Both the position numbers and the translations under genes were made by a program. Of a DNA stretch of 64,000 nt, positions 47,831 through 55,256 are shown one piece after another (position 1 is the stretch's first letter; every line of letters starts with the position of its first letter). The stretch spans positions 62,001-126,000 of the forward strand of contig NZ_LWUD01000016.1 in assembly GCF_001654615.1 (NCBI RefSeq), read 5' to 3'. Under the pieces are notes generated by a model. The model was not told the DNA's origin. It searched no databases and saw nothing but the letters and a program-made list of their open reading frames with translations. The DNA is from Ligilactobacillus aviarius. GTDB taxonomy: Bacteria > Bacillota > Bacilli > Lactobacillales > Lactobacillaceae.

Positions 47831-48001
47831 AATTTAATGAAATCCATTAGTCAGTTTAAAGTGGCTGATGGATTTTTGCGTACATTCTAGATTAGCAAAA
47901 GTATTAAATACTTTATTATAAATTTAGATTTATTTAAAAGCTTAAATGATTTCAATTTGATTGTTGCTTCTCGTAACAAAAATTTGGGAGCAGCGTAAGT
48001 T
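47804..48001 (+). repeat. Left arm of long inverted repeat flanking the hsdS cassettes
   Basis: About 195 bp that recur inverted at 51294-51490 with roughly 85-90 percent identity by eye. It covers the last bases of the AAA/DUF4143 gene (ATCGTTGATTG...), its terminator, an AT-rich spacer and the beginning of the truncated hsdS frame up to GGGAGCAGCGTAAGTTA. Confidence 0.85.
47840..47877 (+). terminator. Terminator after the AAA/DUF4143 gene
   Basis: AAATCCATTAGTCA pairs with TGGCTGATGGATTT, followed by TTT. It also separates the silent cassette from upstream transcription. The same hairpin, diverged, is in the right inverted repeat. Confidence 0.7.
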
Positions 48002-49118
48002 AAATAGTATTTTTGAAACAGTATCTAAAAAAGGCTTTTCAAATTTACCAGTTCTCACCGCTACACAAACAAAGGGAATGATCTATCGAAATAATTCCGG
48101 AATAGATATAAAATTCAATGAAAACACTTTGAACAATTATAAATTAGTTGAACCTAATCAATTTGTTGTCCATTTACGATCTTTCCAAGGAGGTCTTGCT
48201 GCATCTAGCCTTAGAGGCATAGCTTCTCCAGCGTATACCGTTTTGAGCTTTAAAGACAATAAGCAAGAAGTAAGTTTTTGGAAAGAATTTTTTAGAAGTA
48301 AAAAATTTATAAATTCTTTGGTAAAAGTAACATATGGTATCAGAGATGGTAGAACAATCAAAGTTTCAGATTTATTAGACTTAAATTATCGGATACCTGC
48401 TCAAAATTTAGAACAATGTAAAGTAGGTCATTTAATAAGTTCTATTAATAAACTTCTTACTTTATATGAACGAAAACTTAAACTACTTTCACAAGTAAAA
48501 AAGTATTTTTTAGACAATCTATTTGCAGAAAAAGAATATCCTAACCTGAGATTTAAAGGATTCACTGATGCATGGGAGCAGCGTAAGTTAAATAGTGTTT
48601 TTGAAACAGTATCTAAAAAAGGCTTTTCAAATTTACCAGTTCTCACCGCTACACAAACAAAAGGAATGATCTATCGAAACAATTCCGGAATAGATATAAA
48701 ATTCAATGAAAACACTTTGAACAATTATAAATTAGTTGAACCTAATCAATTTGTTGTCCATTTACGATCTTTCCAAGGAGGTCTTGCTGCATCTAGCCTT
48801 AAAGGCATAGCCTCTCCAGCGTATACCGTTTTAAGATTTAAAGACAATAAGCAAGAAGTAAGTTTTTGGAAAGAATTTTTTAGAAGTAAAAAATTTATAA
48901 ATTCTTTGGTAAAAGTAACATATGGTATCAGAGATGGTAGAACAATCAAAGTTTCAGATTTATTAGACTTAAAATATCGGATACCTGGTCAAAATTTAGA
49001 ACAATGTAAAGTAGGTCATTTAATAAACTTTATTAATAAACTTCTTACTTTATACGAAAATAAACAACAACATCTCACTGAAATTAAAAAGACTCTCCTA
49101 AACACTATGTTCATCTAA
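47961..49118 (+). CDS. Silent, 5'-truncated hsdS cassette with duplicated recognition domain
   Basis: 385-codon frame beginning at TTG without a ribosome-binding site. It enters the hsdS sequence exactly at IWEQRKL and lacks the N-terminal MTKADKEG... part, so it is probably a donor cassette, not an expressed gene. Two TRDs are present, and they are nearly identical: each reads VFETVSKKGFSNLPVLTATQ or IFETVSKKGFSNL, through VKVTYGIRDGRTIKVSDLL. Between them lies YERKLKLLSQVKKYFLDNLF and FKGFTDAWEQRKL. The end LLNTMFI matches the expressed gene. If joined to the hsdS start, it would give a subunit with two equal half-sites. Confidence 0.85.
   Translation: MLLLVTKIWEQRKLNSIFETVSKKGFSNLPVLTATQTKGMIYRNNSGIDIKFNENTLNNYKLVEPNQFVVHLRSFQGGLAASSLRGIASPAYTVLSFKDNKQEVSFWKEFFRSKKFINSLVKVTYGIRDGRTIKVSDLLDLNYRIPAQNLEQCKVGHLISSINKLLTLYERKLKLLSQVKKYFLDNLFAEKEYPNLRFKGFTDAWEQRKLNSVFETVSKKGFSNLPVLTATQTKGMIYRNNSGIDIKFNENTLNNYKLVEPNQFVVHLRSFQGGLAASSLKGIASPAYTVLRFKDNKQEVSFWKEFFRSKKFINSLVKVTYGIRDGRTIKVSDLLDLKYRIPGQNLEQCKVGHLINFINKLLTLYENKQQHLTEIKKTLLNTMFI
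47985..49059 (+). repeat. 487-bp direct repeat inside the silent hsdS cassette
   Basis: 47985-48471 and 48573-49059 are direct copies at 588-bp offset, with about a dozen differences by eye. Each copy spans TGGGAGCAGCGTAAGTTAAA to the CTTACTTTATA-GAA helix-coding region, i.e. one whole TRD plus its junctions. Confidence 0.9.
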
Positions 49119-49120
49119 CA

Positions 49121-49152
49121 AACACCTCGTCAAAATGGCGAGGTGTTATTTT
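49121..49152. terminator. Bidirectional terminator between cassette and recombinase
   Basis: Stem AACACCTCG (49121-49129) with CGAGGTGTT (49139-49147), then ATTTTTT. Confidence 0.85.
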
Positions 49153-50076
49153 TTACAATGCAGCTAAATGACGCATGATTTTGTCGTTATCTTGATTCTC
49201 AAGCTCTTCAATTATATGAATGTATGTGCTTTGAGTAGTTGTCATATCTGCATGTCCCAACCGTTTAGCAACACTTGCAGTTGAAACTCCGGCATATAAA
49301 AGAAGCGAAGCATGCGTGTGCCGCAATCCATGAACCGAGATTACAGGAACTCCTGCATGCTTGCATTTCTTTTCAAGAAAGAAATTGACCGTTGAATTGT
49401 ATATTCTTTTAGTTACAAAAATTGGTTTATTCGCAGGCAGATTTCTAATCAAACCACTAAATTGCATACATAATTTCCAGTCCAATTGAATTTTTCGGAC
49501 TGAAGATTTATTTTTTGTTGGTTGAAAACCACCGTTTTTATCTTTATAATTCCAAGTCTTAGTTACTGACAAAGTTTGTTCTTCAAAGTCAAAGTCATCT
49601 GGAGTCACGCCAAGGGCTTCTGCAAACCGAAGACCTGTTTTTGCAATCAGTAGGACTAACCAATCAATTGATGGTTTATCTCCTAACTCAAGCTCTTTGA
49701 TTAGCAATTTCAGTTCAAATTCACTTAAAAATTTAGTTTTCTTTTTCTTCGGATCTTTCCCCTTAATGATTGCGCGCCGAGTAGGATCATGCTTGATAAT
49801 TCCATCATCATAAGCATCTAAAATTGCAGCTTTAACCTGATGATGAAAATCCATTACTGTCTGGCGTTCATGATTAACAGCATAGTCATTAAGTAGTTTT
49901 TGATATGTTTGACGATTCAAGTCCTTCATCATCAAAGTAGGTGCAAGTCCTTTGATTTTACGATATGTTACCCAATATTTTTGAAGGGTTACATCGCGAA
50001 TCGCACCGACCTTATAAAGTTTTACCCATGACTTAAAGTATTCATGTAAGTATTGTGATTTTGTTCTTCTTGACAT
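49153..50076 (-). CDS. Tyrosine recombinase of the hsdS inversion locus
   Basis: 307 residues from the ATG at 50076 (MSRRTKSQYLHEYF), with GGGAGG at good spacing; the frame is open to 50115. SAM-like N-terminal core-binding domain (about 10-110) and catalytic domain: TGLRFAEALG (first Arg), HGLRHTHASLLL (H-x-x-R), LGHADMTTTQSTYIHI (His and the nucleophilic Tyr). It lies between two hsdS cassettes in opposite orientation, the position of the inversion recombinases of phase-variable type I loci (PsrA/CreX type). It is expected to recombine inverted sites in the hsdS copies. Confidence 0.92.
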   Translation of the reverse strand: MSRRTKSQYLHEYFKSWVKLYKVGAIRDVTLQKYWVTYRKIKGLAPTLMMKDLNRQTYQKLLNDYAVNHERQTVMDFHHQVKAAILDAYDDGIIKHDPTRRAIIKGKDPKKKKTKFLSEFELKLLIKELELGDKPSIDWLVLLIAKTGLRFAEALGVTPDDFDFEEQTLSVTKTWNYKDKNGGFQPTKNKSSVRKIQLDWKLCMQFSGLIRNLPANKPIFVTKRIYNSTVNFFLEKKCKHAGVPVISVHGLRHTHASLLLYAGVSTASVAKRLGHADMTTTQSTYIHIIEELENQDNDKIMRHLAAL

Positions 50077-50082
50077 AAGAAA

Positions 50083-50134
50083 AACCTCCCATAATAAATT
50101 TTTGGCAAAAGCCAATTTTTATTATGAGGAGGTT
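50083..50134. repeat. Inverted repeat between recombinase and second cassette
   Basis: The left arm starts AACCTCCCATAATAAA and ends TTGGC; four A; the right arm starts GCCAA and ends TTTATTATGAGGAGGTT. The arms are about 24 bases with only a few mismatches, and include the recombinase ribosome-binding site as well as its mirror image. It may act as terminator for the minus-strand cassette and/or as a recombination-related site. Confidence 0.65.
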
Positions 50135-50140
50135 AAGTTG

Positions 50141-51334
50141 TTAGATGAACATGTTGTTTAAAAGTGTGTTTTTAATTTCAATAAAACATTGTTTTTTATC
50201 TTTATAAAAGTTAATATTTTTTTCTATATTGATAATAAAATTAGAAACGTAATGCTGTTCATCGATGTTGGGAATATATATAGTACAATTTAAAACATCT
50301 GACTTTGATAGATTAATTTGTGATGTTCCTGCCGCATGAGATTTAAAATATTGACTTTTTTGATTAATATATTTACTTACAAAAAAAGAATCAATATTTG
50401 AAGTTGGTCGGAGACATCCAATTCTTTGATTTAAAACATACTGATCATCACATGGAATTACACTAGATTTTCCAATAAGTTCACCTTTGGCAATATCTGA
50501 TAAAACAATTACAATGTCATTTTTGCTAAGAGTATCTTGTGGTGAAAAAATTTTCTTTTTTGTTATGAGTCTTCCTTCGGTTGTTATCGAATTCATCATA
50601 ACCAAATCTAGATTTCCCTTGTTATTAATTTCTTTCTCGTGTGCTTTTCCGTTCTTATAAGTTAAGACACTACTTAAACTAATCTTTTTCCAGTTGTCCT
50701 TTTTAGAATATTTAAATCTTAAATCGGGATATTCCTTTTCTGAGAACAAGTTATTCAAAAGGTATTTTTTTATTTGTAAAAGCAGTTTAACTTTTCGTTC
50801 ATATAAATCGATAATTCTATTCAATTTATTCAAAAAATCAGCAACATTAATTTGTTCTTTAAGCGAAGCTAAGAATACTGTAAATTCTTTCATATCGGAA
50901 GCTAATACATGTTTTACAGTATTACCTTTTGAAATAATCTGAATTTGTTTAATACATCTATATGATTGAAATTGGTAATTTAAAAAATAAGGGTTAATAT
51001 TTGAATCTATTTCTTGAAACATTATTAAAGCATGTGCGGCTGTATTGTTGAGATTAGAAGGAATTACAGCAGTTTGACCCACATCACCTGATTGGACCAT
51101 TACAATATCATTTGTATGTAACCACTTTTCTTTTTGCTGATAATAAAACTCATTGTTTATATACTTTTTTGTATTTAGGTTAATCCCGCCATTTTTTATA
51201 TTATTAGATTCCAAATAAATAAAACCACGATCGACATAATAATCAGTAACTTTACCTACAAAGGCATTACGAATTTTTGAAAATATATCTCCTAACTTTC
51301 GCTGCTCCCAGACTTTCGTTGCGAGAAGTAACAA
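50141..51334 (-). CDS. Silent, 5'-truncated hsdS cassette, opposite orientation
   Basis: 397-codon frame starting at a TTG with no ribosome-binding site and entering hsdS at VWEQRKL, exactly like the other cassette. TRD1 (IFSKIRNAFVGKVTDYYVD...), central YERKVKLLLQIKKYLLNNLF and TRD2 (KISLSSVLTYKNGKAHEKE...). The C-terminus is LLNNMFI. Both TRDs differ from those of the other two hsdS copies, so inversion could bring in new specificities. No promoter of its own is seen. Confidence 0.85.
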   Translation of the reverse strand: MLLLATKVWEQRKLGDIFSKIRNAFVGKVTDYYVDRGFIYLESNNIKNGGINLNTKKYINNEFYYQQKEKWLHTNDIVMVQSGDVGQTAVIPSNLNNTAAHALIMFQEIDSNINPYFLNYQFQSYRCIKQIQIISKGNTVKHVLASDMKEFTVFLASLKEQINVADFLNKLNRIIDLYERKVKLLLQIKKYLLNNLFSEKEYPDLRFKYSKKDNWKKISLSSVLTYKNGKAHEKEINNKGNLDLVMMNSITTEGRLITKKKIFSPQDTLSKNDIVIVLSDIAKGELIGKSSVIPCDDQYVLNQRIGCLRPTSNIDSFFVSKYINQKSQYFKSHAAGTSQINLSKSDVLNCTIYIPNIDEQHYVSNFIINIEKNINFYKDKKQCFIEIKNTLLNNMFI

Positions 51335-51490
51335 TCAAATTGAAGTTATTTAAATTTTTAAATAAATCTAAATTTATAATAAATCATTTAATACTTTCGC
51401 TAGTTTAAAATGTACAAAAAATTCATCAACCACTTTAAACGGACTAATGGATTTCATTAAATTTTATTCTTCTAACAATCAATCAACGAT
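51294..51490 (-). repeat. Right arm of long inverted repeat, with remnant of a DUF4143 gene end
   Basis: Reverse complement of the 47804-48001 arm with scattered differences. Its outer end (ATCGTTGATTGATTGTTAGAAGAATAA read on the minus strand, given here only by its start and stop features) corresponds to the last codons and stop of the AAA/DUF4143 gene, though no such gene is present next to it. The repeat is therefore a duplication or inversion product. Confidence 0.8.
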
Positions 51491-51531
51491 GTGGACATGT
51501 TTCTAGAAGGAAAAGTTCATAAAATTCAAAC

Positions 51532-51690
51532 CTATTTCACGTTGAGTTCCCAGTCATTTTTTAATAGAGCATGAGCACATTCACGAATCACCTGACTTTC
51601 ATTAGAATCAAGTTTTTCGTGTATTATGTCGTCTATTCTTAAATCAAAGATAGTTTCATCATGCTTTTTTATTGTTTCCAGTGGCAGCAT
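51532..51690 (-). CDS. Candidate -1 frameshift extension (52 codons) of the adjacent membrane protein
   Basis: Open frame MLPLETIKKHDETIFDL ... LKNDWELNVK, with no ribosome-binding site. It is in the -1 frame relative to the end of the gene at 51669-52307 and stays open upstream across their overlap, to the A-AAA-AAG heptamer at 51711-51717. Its composition is like a true coding tail (DSNESQVIRECAHALL). It may be the rest of that protein, reached by programmed frameshifting or cut off by an indel. Confidence 0.45.
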   Translation of the reverse strand: MLPLETIKKHDETIFDLRIDDIIHEKLDSNESQVIRECAHALLKNDWELNVK

Positions 51691-52307
51691 TTCGGTATAT
51701 TTATCAGTTTCTTTTTTATTTTCTGGAATTCTTTCAGGTCACGTTTAATCTTTGAATTATTGGGATAACGCTTTAATAAATGATCTTTTACAACATGCGT
51801 ACATACTTTGTTTATGAAGTAATCGATGTTTTTTTCTTTATGGTACGGATTGATAAAAGAATTTAATTCAAGGATGTCATTAATAGTTAAAGAGGGTTTA
51901 GTTTCGATCTTAATTAATTTATTTCTCCAATTCATTTCAGAACGAATTTTGACAATTCGATCTTGTTTTTTTGAATAATACTTAAGTAGTGCAGTGACTA
52001 TTATTGATATTAGAGTGATGCTTCCGGCAAATATAGTAGCAAGTAAAGTTGCATTTGCCTGGTTTTCAAGATTAAGTTTAATCGGTAGTATTTCCAAAAT
52101 TCTAACAAATAGGAAAAAAATAATAATGAAAAATAATAATGGGGCTGTGAAAATAGCAAACTCATTTGTTAAAAAATTTAATATTGATTGAGCCGGTAGG
52201 CGGTCAATGAAGAGTTTTGATTCTTTAAGTTGAGGATGGAAAACTACATATATTGATATAATCATAGAAATAAAAAGGGCACATATCATAACTAATTTCA
52301 TGTGCAT
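51669..52307 (-). CDS. Membrane protein with cytoplasmic domain, possible frameshift
   Basis: 212 residues starting at 52307 behind AAGGAGGG. Three hydrophobic segments (about 3-22, 48-70, 87-108), then a charged cytoplasmic domain beginning YYSKKQDRIVKIRSEMNWRNKL. The zero-frame end KKLINIPKCCHWKQ looks unnatural, and the -1 frame continues with plausible coding sequence. It is AT-rich and next to the restriction island. No family recognised; proteins of this plan often lie in defence islands, but that is only suggestive. Confidence 0.7.
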   Translation of the reverse strand: MHMKLVMICALFISMIISIYVVFHPQLKESKLFIDRLPAQSILNFLTNEFAIFTAPLLFFIIIFFLFVRILEILPIKLNLENQANATLLATIFAGSITLISIIVTALLKYYSKKQDRIVKIRSEMNWRNKLIKIETKPSLTINDILELNSFINPYHKEKNIDYFINKVCTHVVKDHLLKRYPNNSKIKRDLKEFQKIKKKLINIPKCCHWKQ

Positions 52308-52467
52308 GACAATCCCTCCTTCATGGTTCTACATGAATTATCACAAAGTTCAAAACAATAATATTCGAAATGTCACATCCGTCAAGTTATTTAGAAAAAA
52401 TACCAAAATAATTTACTAAAATTAGCACCGATGATCTTTTCACCGGTGCTAAATATTCAATCAAATT

Positions 52468-53030
52468 TTAATGCCGCAATTCATTCTTATTATTAATCGA
52501 CAACGCAATTAATAATCCAATTACAGCGAGCACGACCGTAAAGATGATTCTATTGTGAACCCCGTGTGTAAAGGCCACTGCACTGCTTGCACCATGAGAA
52601 GCGGAGATCCCTATTTGAAGTAGGCTGGTTGCGGTTGCGATTGCGCCGACGATCTGTTGAAGAGTGTTGATGATCGTGCTCTCATCGGCTGATTCATAAA
52701 TTTCAAGTGAATTTAAGGCGTGCGTTTGAGATGGTGATGTTGTAAGCGGAAACCGATCATTAAAATCGATAATGCGCCGATGCCGGTAGTGATGATTTGC
52801 CGGGTCGTAAACCATTTAGTTAAGAGGCTTGAAAGTGGAAGGATAATTCCGATTACAAGCATATAACCGGTAACGATCCACTGAAGGGTCGCGTTGCCGA
52901 TGTTAAGGCTCTGCGACAATTGCGGAAGTGCAATGTTTAGTGAAGTTTCGGAAAGCATTCCAACGAACGCCCCGATAATTGGGCCCATCAAAGCGAGCCA
53001 CGGGTGTTGGATTTCAATTTGATGATCCAT
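52468..53030 (-). pseudogene. Remnant of a DHA2-family MFS drug exporter, internally deleted
   Basis: The N-terminal part (53030 down to about 52745) encodes the start of an EmrB/QacA-like transporter: MLSETSLNIALPQLSQSL, LQWIVTGYMLVIGIILPLSSLL. After ALSILMIGF the frame shifts. The second frame (down to 52468) encodes the last two segments: ALNSLEIYESADESTIINTLQQIVGAIATAT and IIFTVVLAVIGLLIALSI. About 300 residues in between are missing, so the gene is dead. A hairpin TTAGCACCG...CGGTGCTAA near 52421-52452 is its old terminator. Confidence 0.85.
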
Positions 53031-53206
53031 TATGATCTCCTCTCATTTCTCTAGTATGCGTTTTTAAACACGATGATTAGCATATCGAATTTTAAAATTT
53101 CATGTGAATAAAAAATTATTAAAAATAAGGATTTTATGAATCATAAATTCAAATCGCTTAAATAAATATTATTTATAGATGTTTTTCGAAAAAGAATATG
53201 CTATAT

Positions 53207-53235
53207 TATAATTTGTAAAAACAAACATATGTTCG
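53207..53235 (+). promoter_or_regulatory. Promoter -10 and imperfect LexA box before the Y-family polymerase
   Basis: TATAAT at 53207-53212, followed by CAAACATATGTTCG (53222-53235). This matches the Gram-positive SOS box CGAACNNNNGTTCG except at one position. Located directly ahead of the polymerase gene's GGAGG. Confidence 0.7.
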
Positions 53236-53249
53236 ATAAGGAGGAAAAC

Positions 53250-54755
53250 ATGAAACGCAAAAGTTACATCGCCATTGATTTGAAGTCATTTTATGCCTCC
53301 GTTGAATGTATTATGCGGAATTATGATCCATTACATACAAATTTGGTAGTTGCTGACGAAAGTCGGACAGATAAGACGATTTGTCTTGCGGTTTCACCGG
53401 CATTGAAAAGCTTTGGAATTTGCAGTCGGCCACGGCTATTTCAGGTCAAACAGAAGGTTGATGATTTTAATTATCGCCGAAAGCGGCAGGTGGTTGGTCA
53501 TCGATTGAAAGATTATTCGGTCGACCGGAAAGAAGTTCGATCGAATCCCGCAACTGGTTTGGATTATGTGATTGCGCGACCGCGGATGAAATATTATGAA
53601 GAGGTCAGTGCTCAGGTTTACGGTATCTATTTGCGGTACATTGCGCCGGAAGATGTTTATGTTTATTCAATTGACGAGGCGTTCATTGATGTTACGCCGT
53701 ATCTAAAGGTATATGATTGCACAGCGCGGGAATTGGCTGAAAAAATCATTGATGATGTTTATCATGAGACGGGGTTAACAGCGACGGTTGGAATTGGGAC
53801 TAATCTATACTTGGCAAAGGTCGCAATGGACATTTTAGCTAAGCATATGACGCCCACCAAGCATGGTGTCAAAATTGCAGAACTAAATGGCATGCAATAC
53901 CGCAAGCTGTTATGGAATCATGAGCCGATCACAGATTTTTGGCGGGTTGGAAAGGGTTATGCACGCCGGCTAGATAAGCTGGGAATTCATACTATGGGAG
54001 AAATTGCGGCATGTTCTGCTAATCAGTTAAAGTTGAATGACCAGTACAATGATGAATTGCTGTACCGAACTTTTGGCAAGAATGCAGAGATTTTAATTGA
54101 TCATGCCTGGGGCTACGAACCATTAACGATTCAAGATATTAAGGCGTATGAGCCGAAACAGCATTGTCTGTGTGTGGGCCAGCTATTAATGAAACCATAC
54201 ACGTTTGCGCAAAGTCAGGTGATCCTAAGTGAAATGAGTGATGAGATTGCGTTGAAGTTGGCAGGAACTCATCAGCTTGCTCAAGAATTAAACTTAAGTA
54301 TTCACTATGATGAAAAAACATTTGGTTTGGTTTCAAATGTTGATGAGGTCGAAATTGACCGGTTTGGTCGCAAACGCCCGCATTCAATTCGAAAAAGCAT
54401 TGAATTGTCACATCCGACAAATGCAAATTCCGTTATTCGAAAAGCCTTGCAACAGCTTTTTGATGACTACGTTGACCCGCGTTATTTAATCCGGCGAATC
54501 ACAATTACGGCTGAAGAGGTGATCGATGAAATGGCGGCTGATGATTTTCAGGAGTACGAACAAACTGATCTTTTCTTGCAAGATAAACCACGTGATCAAT
54601 CTCAGTATAACGAGCAGCGTGAAATGGATTGCCAAAATGCGATTTTAACAATTAAGGATCGTTTTGGTCAAAACGCAATTTACAAGGCAATGGATCTTCA
54701 AGAAATTTCGATGACTCGCCGGCGTAACCTGCAAATTGGCGGTCATCTAGCTTAG
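53250..54755 (+). CDS. Y-family DNA polymerase (UmuC/UvrX type)
   Basis: 501 residues from ATG 53250, behind GGAGG. A translesion polymerase: IAIDLKSFYASVECIMR holds the first catalytic Asp, VYSIDEAFIDVT the Asp-Glu pair, then TATVGIGTNLYLAKVAMD. The little-finger domain and long C-terminal tail are like the SOS polymerases carried by plasmids and prophages of lactobacilli. The SOS-like box upstream suggests LexA control. A tiny conserved gene follows 10 bases later. Confidence 0.9.
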   Translation: MKRKSYIAIDLKSFYASVECIMRNYDPLHTNLVVADESRTDKTICLAVSPALKSFGICSRPRLFQVKQKVDDFNYRRKRQVVGHRLKDYSVDRKEVRSNPATGLDYVIARPRMKYYEEVSAQVYGIYLRYIAPEDVYVYSIDEAFIDVTPYLKVYDCTARELAEKIIDDVYHETGLTATVGIGTNLYLAKVAMDILAKHMTPTKHGVKIAELNGMQYRKLLWNHEPITDFWRVGKGYARRLDKLGIHTMGEIAACSANQLKLNDQYNDELLYRTFGKNAEILIDHAWGYEPLTIQDIKAYEPKQHCLCVGQLLMKPYTFAQSQVILSEMSDEIALKLAGTHQLAQELNLSIHYDEKTFGLVSNVDEVEIDRFGRKRPHSIRKSIELSHPTNANSVIRKALQQLFDDYVDPRYLIRRITITAEEVIDEMAADDFQEYEQTDLFLQDKPRDQSQYNEQREMDCQNAILTIKDRFGQNAIYKAMDLQEISMTRRRNLQIGGHLA

Positions 54756-54765
54756 GAGGGACAAA

Positions 54766-54939
54766 ATGAAGTACGATTACCGGCAAATTATTAAAATCCC
54801 ATATCATCAATCACAAGCTCATCCGCGGATGCCAATGGCTGAGCGCGCTGCAATCTTTTTGCCGTTTGCTGCTTTAAGCGGTTTTGAAGATGAAATTGAG
54901 CGGGTTAAGAAGGAAAGCCAGGATGCAGCAGATCAATAA
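54766..54939 (+). CDS. Small protein paired with the Y-family polymerase (YolD-like)
   Basis: 57 residues: MKYDYRQIIKIPYHQSQ, AHPRMPMAERAAIFLPFAA and a charged C-terminus. AGGAGGG lies five bases before the ATG at 54766. Its size, the MAERAAIFLPF phrase and position after a UmuC-type polymerase fit the small YolD-like partner proteins thought to modulate it. Co-transcribed with the polymerase. Confidence 0.75.
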   Translation: MKYDYRQIIKIPYHQSQAHPRMPMAERAAIFLPFAALSGFEDEIERVKKESQDAADQ

Positions 54940-54978
54940 AAAGTTAAAAAGATTGATTTGCTTTCATATTTTGATAAT

Positions 54979-55003
54979 GATACCATTCTAAAAAAGATAC
55001 CAT
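54979..55003 (+). promoter_or_regulatory. Direct repeat GATACCAT x2 upstream of the AbrB/Fic operon
   Basis: GATACCAT at 54979-54986 and 54996-55003, 17 bp apart, just before the ribosome-binding site of the AbrB-like gene. It is a candidate operator for autoregulation by the antitoxin. Confidence 0.45.
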
Positions 55004-55029
55004 CACGAAATATGTCAGGGGAGATTTAG

Positions 55030-55242
55030 ATGTCAATTTTAGTTAATTTATACAAGTGGGAAAATGCGCAGGGAGTGTTGATTCCGCGTGAAATTTTAAA
55101 GGAAATTGGAATTGATGATTTACGAAATGCCAAATTGGTATTAGATGTAAAAGATAGTGCAATTATTTTGAAAAAGGAATTACCGCAGCTGGACGATGAA
55201 ATTCGGGAAAATGTTGAGGGATATTTGTTGGATGAAGAATAG
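55030..55242 (+). CDS. AbrB/MazE-like antitoxin
   Basis: 70 residues. The N-terminal swapped-hairpin DNA-binding motif is recognisable: LYKWENAQGVLIPREILKEIGI. The C-terminal acidic tail (LPQLDDEIRENVEGYLLDEE) would be the toxin-neutralising segment. AGGGGAG precedes the ATG. It sits 14 bases ahead of the Fic-like gene. Antitoxin function is inferred from family and layout. Confidence 0.8.
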   Translation: MSILVNLYKWENAQGVLIPREILKEIGIDDLRNAKLVLDVKDSAIILKKELPQLDDEIRENVEGYLLDEE

Positions 55243-55256
55243 GAGAGTTATTTCAT

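Noticed and set aside
49153-50076. The tyrosine recombinase as a prophage integrase
   Set aside because: No phage genes, attachment site or tRNA junction nearby; its position between inverted hsdS cassettes explains it better.
51335-51531. A separate gene in the gap upstream of the minus-strand cassette
   Set aside because: The stretch is mostly the inverted repeat and a gene-end remnant. The only other coding-like part is the -1 frame extension from 51532.
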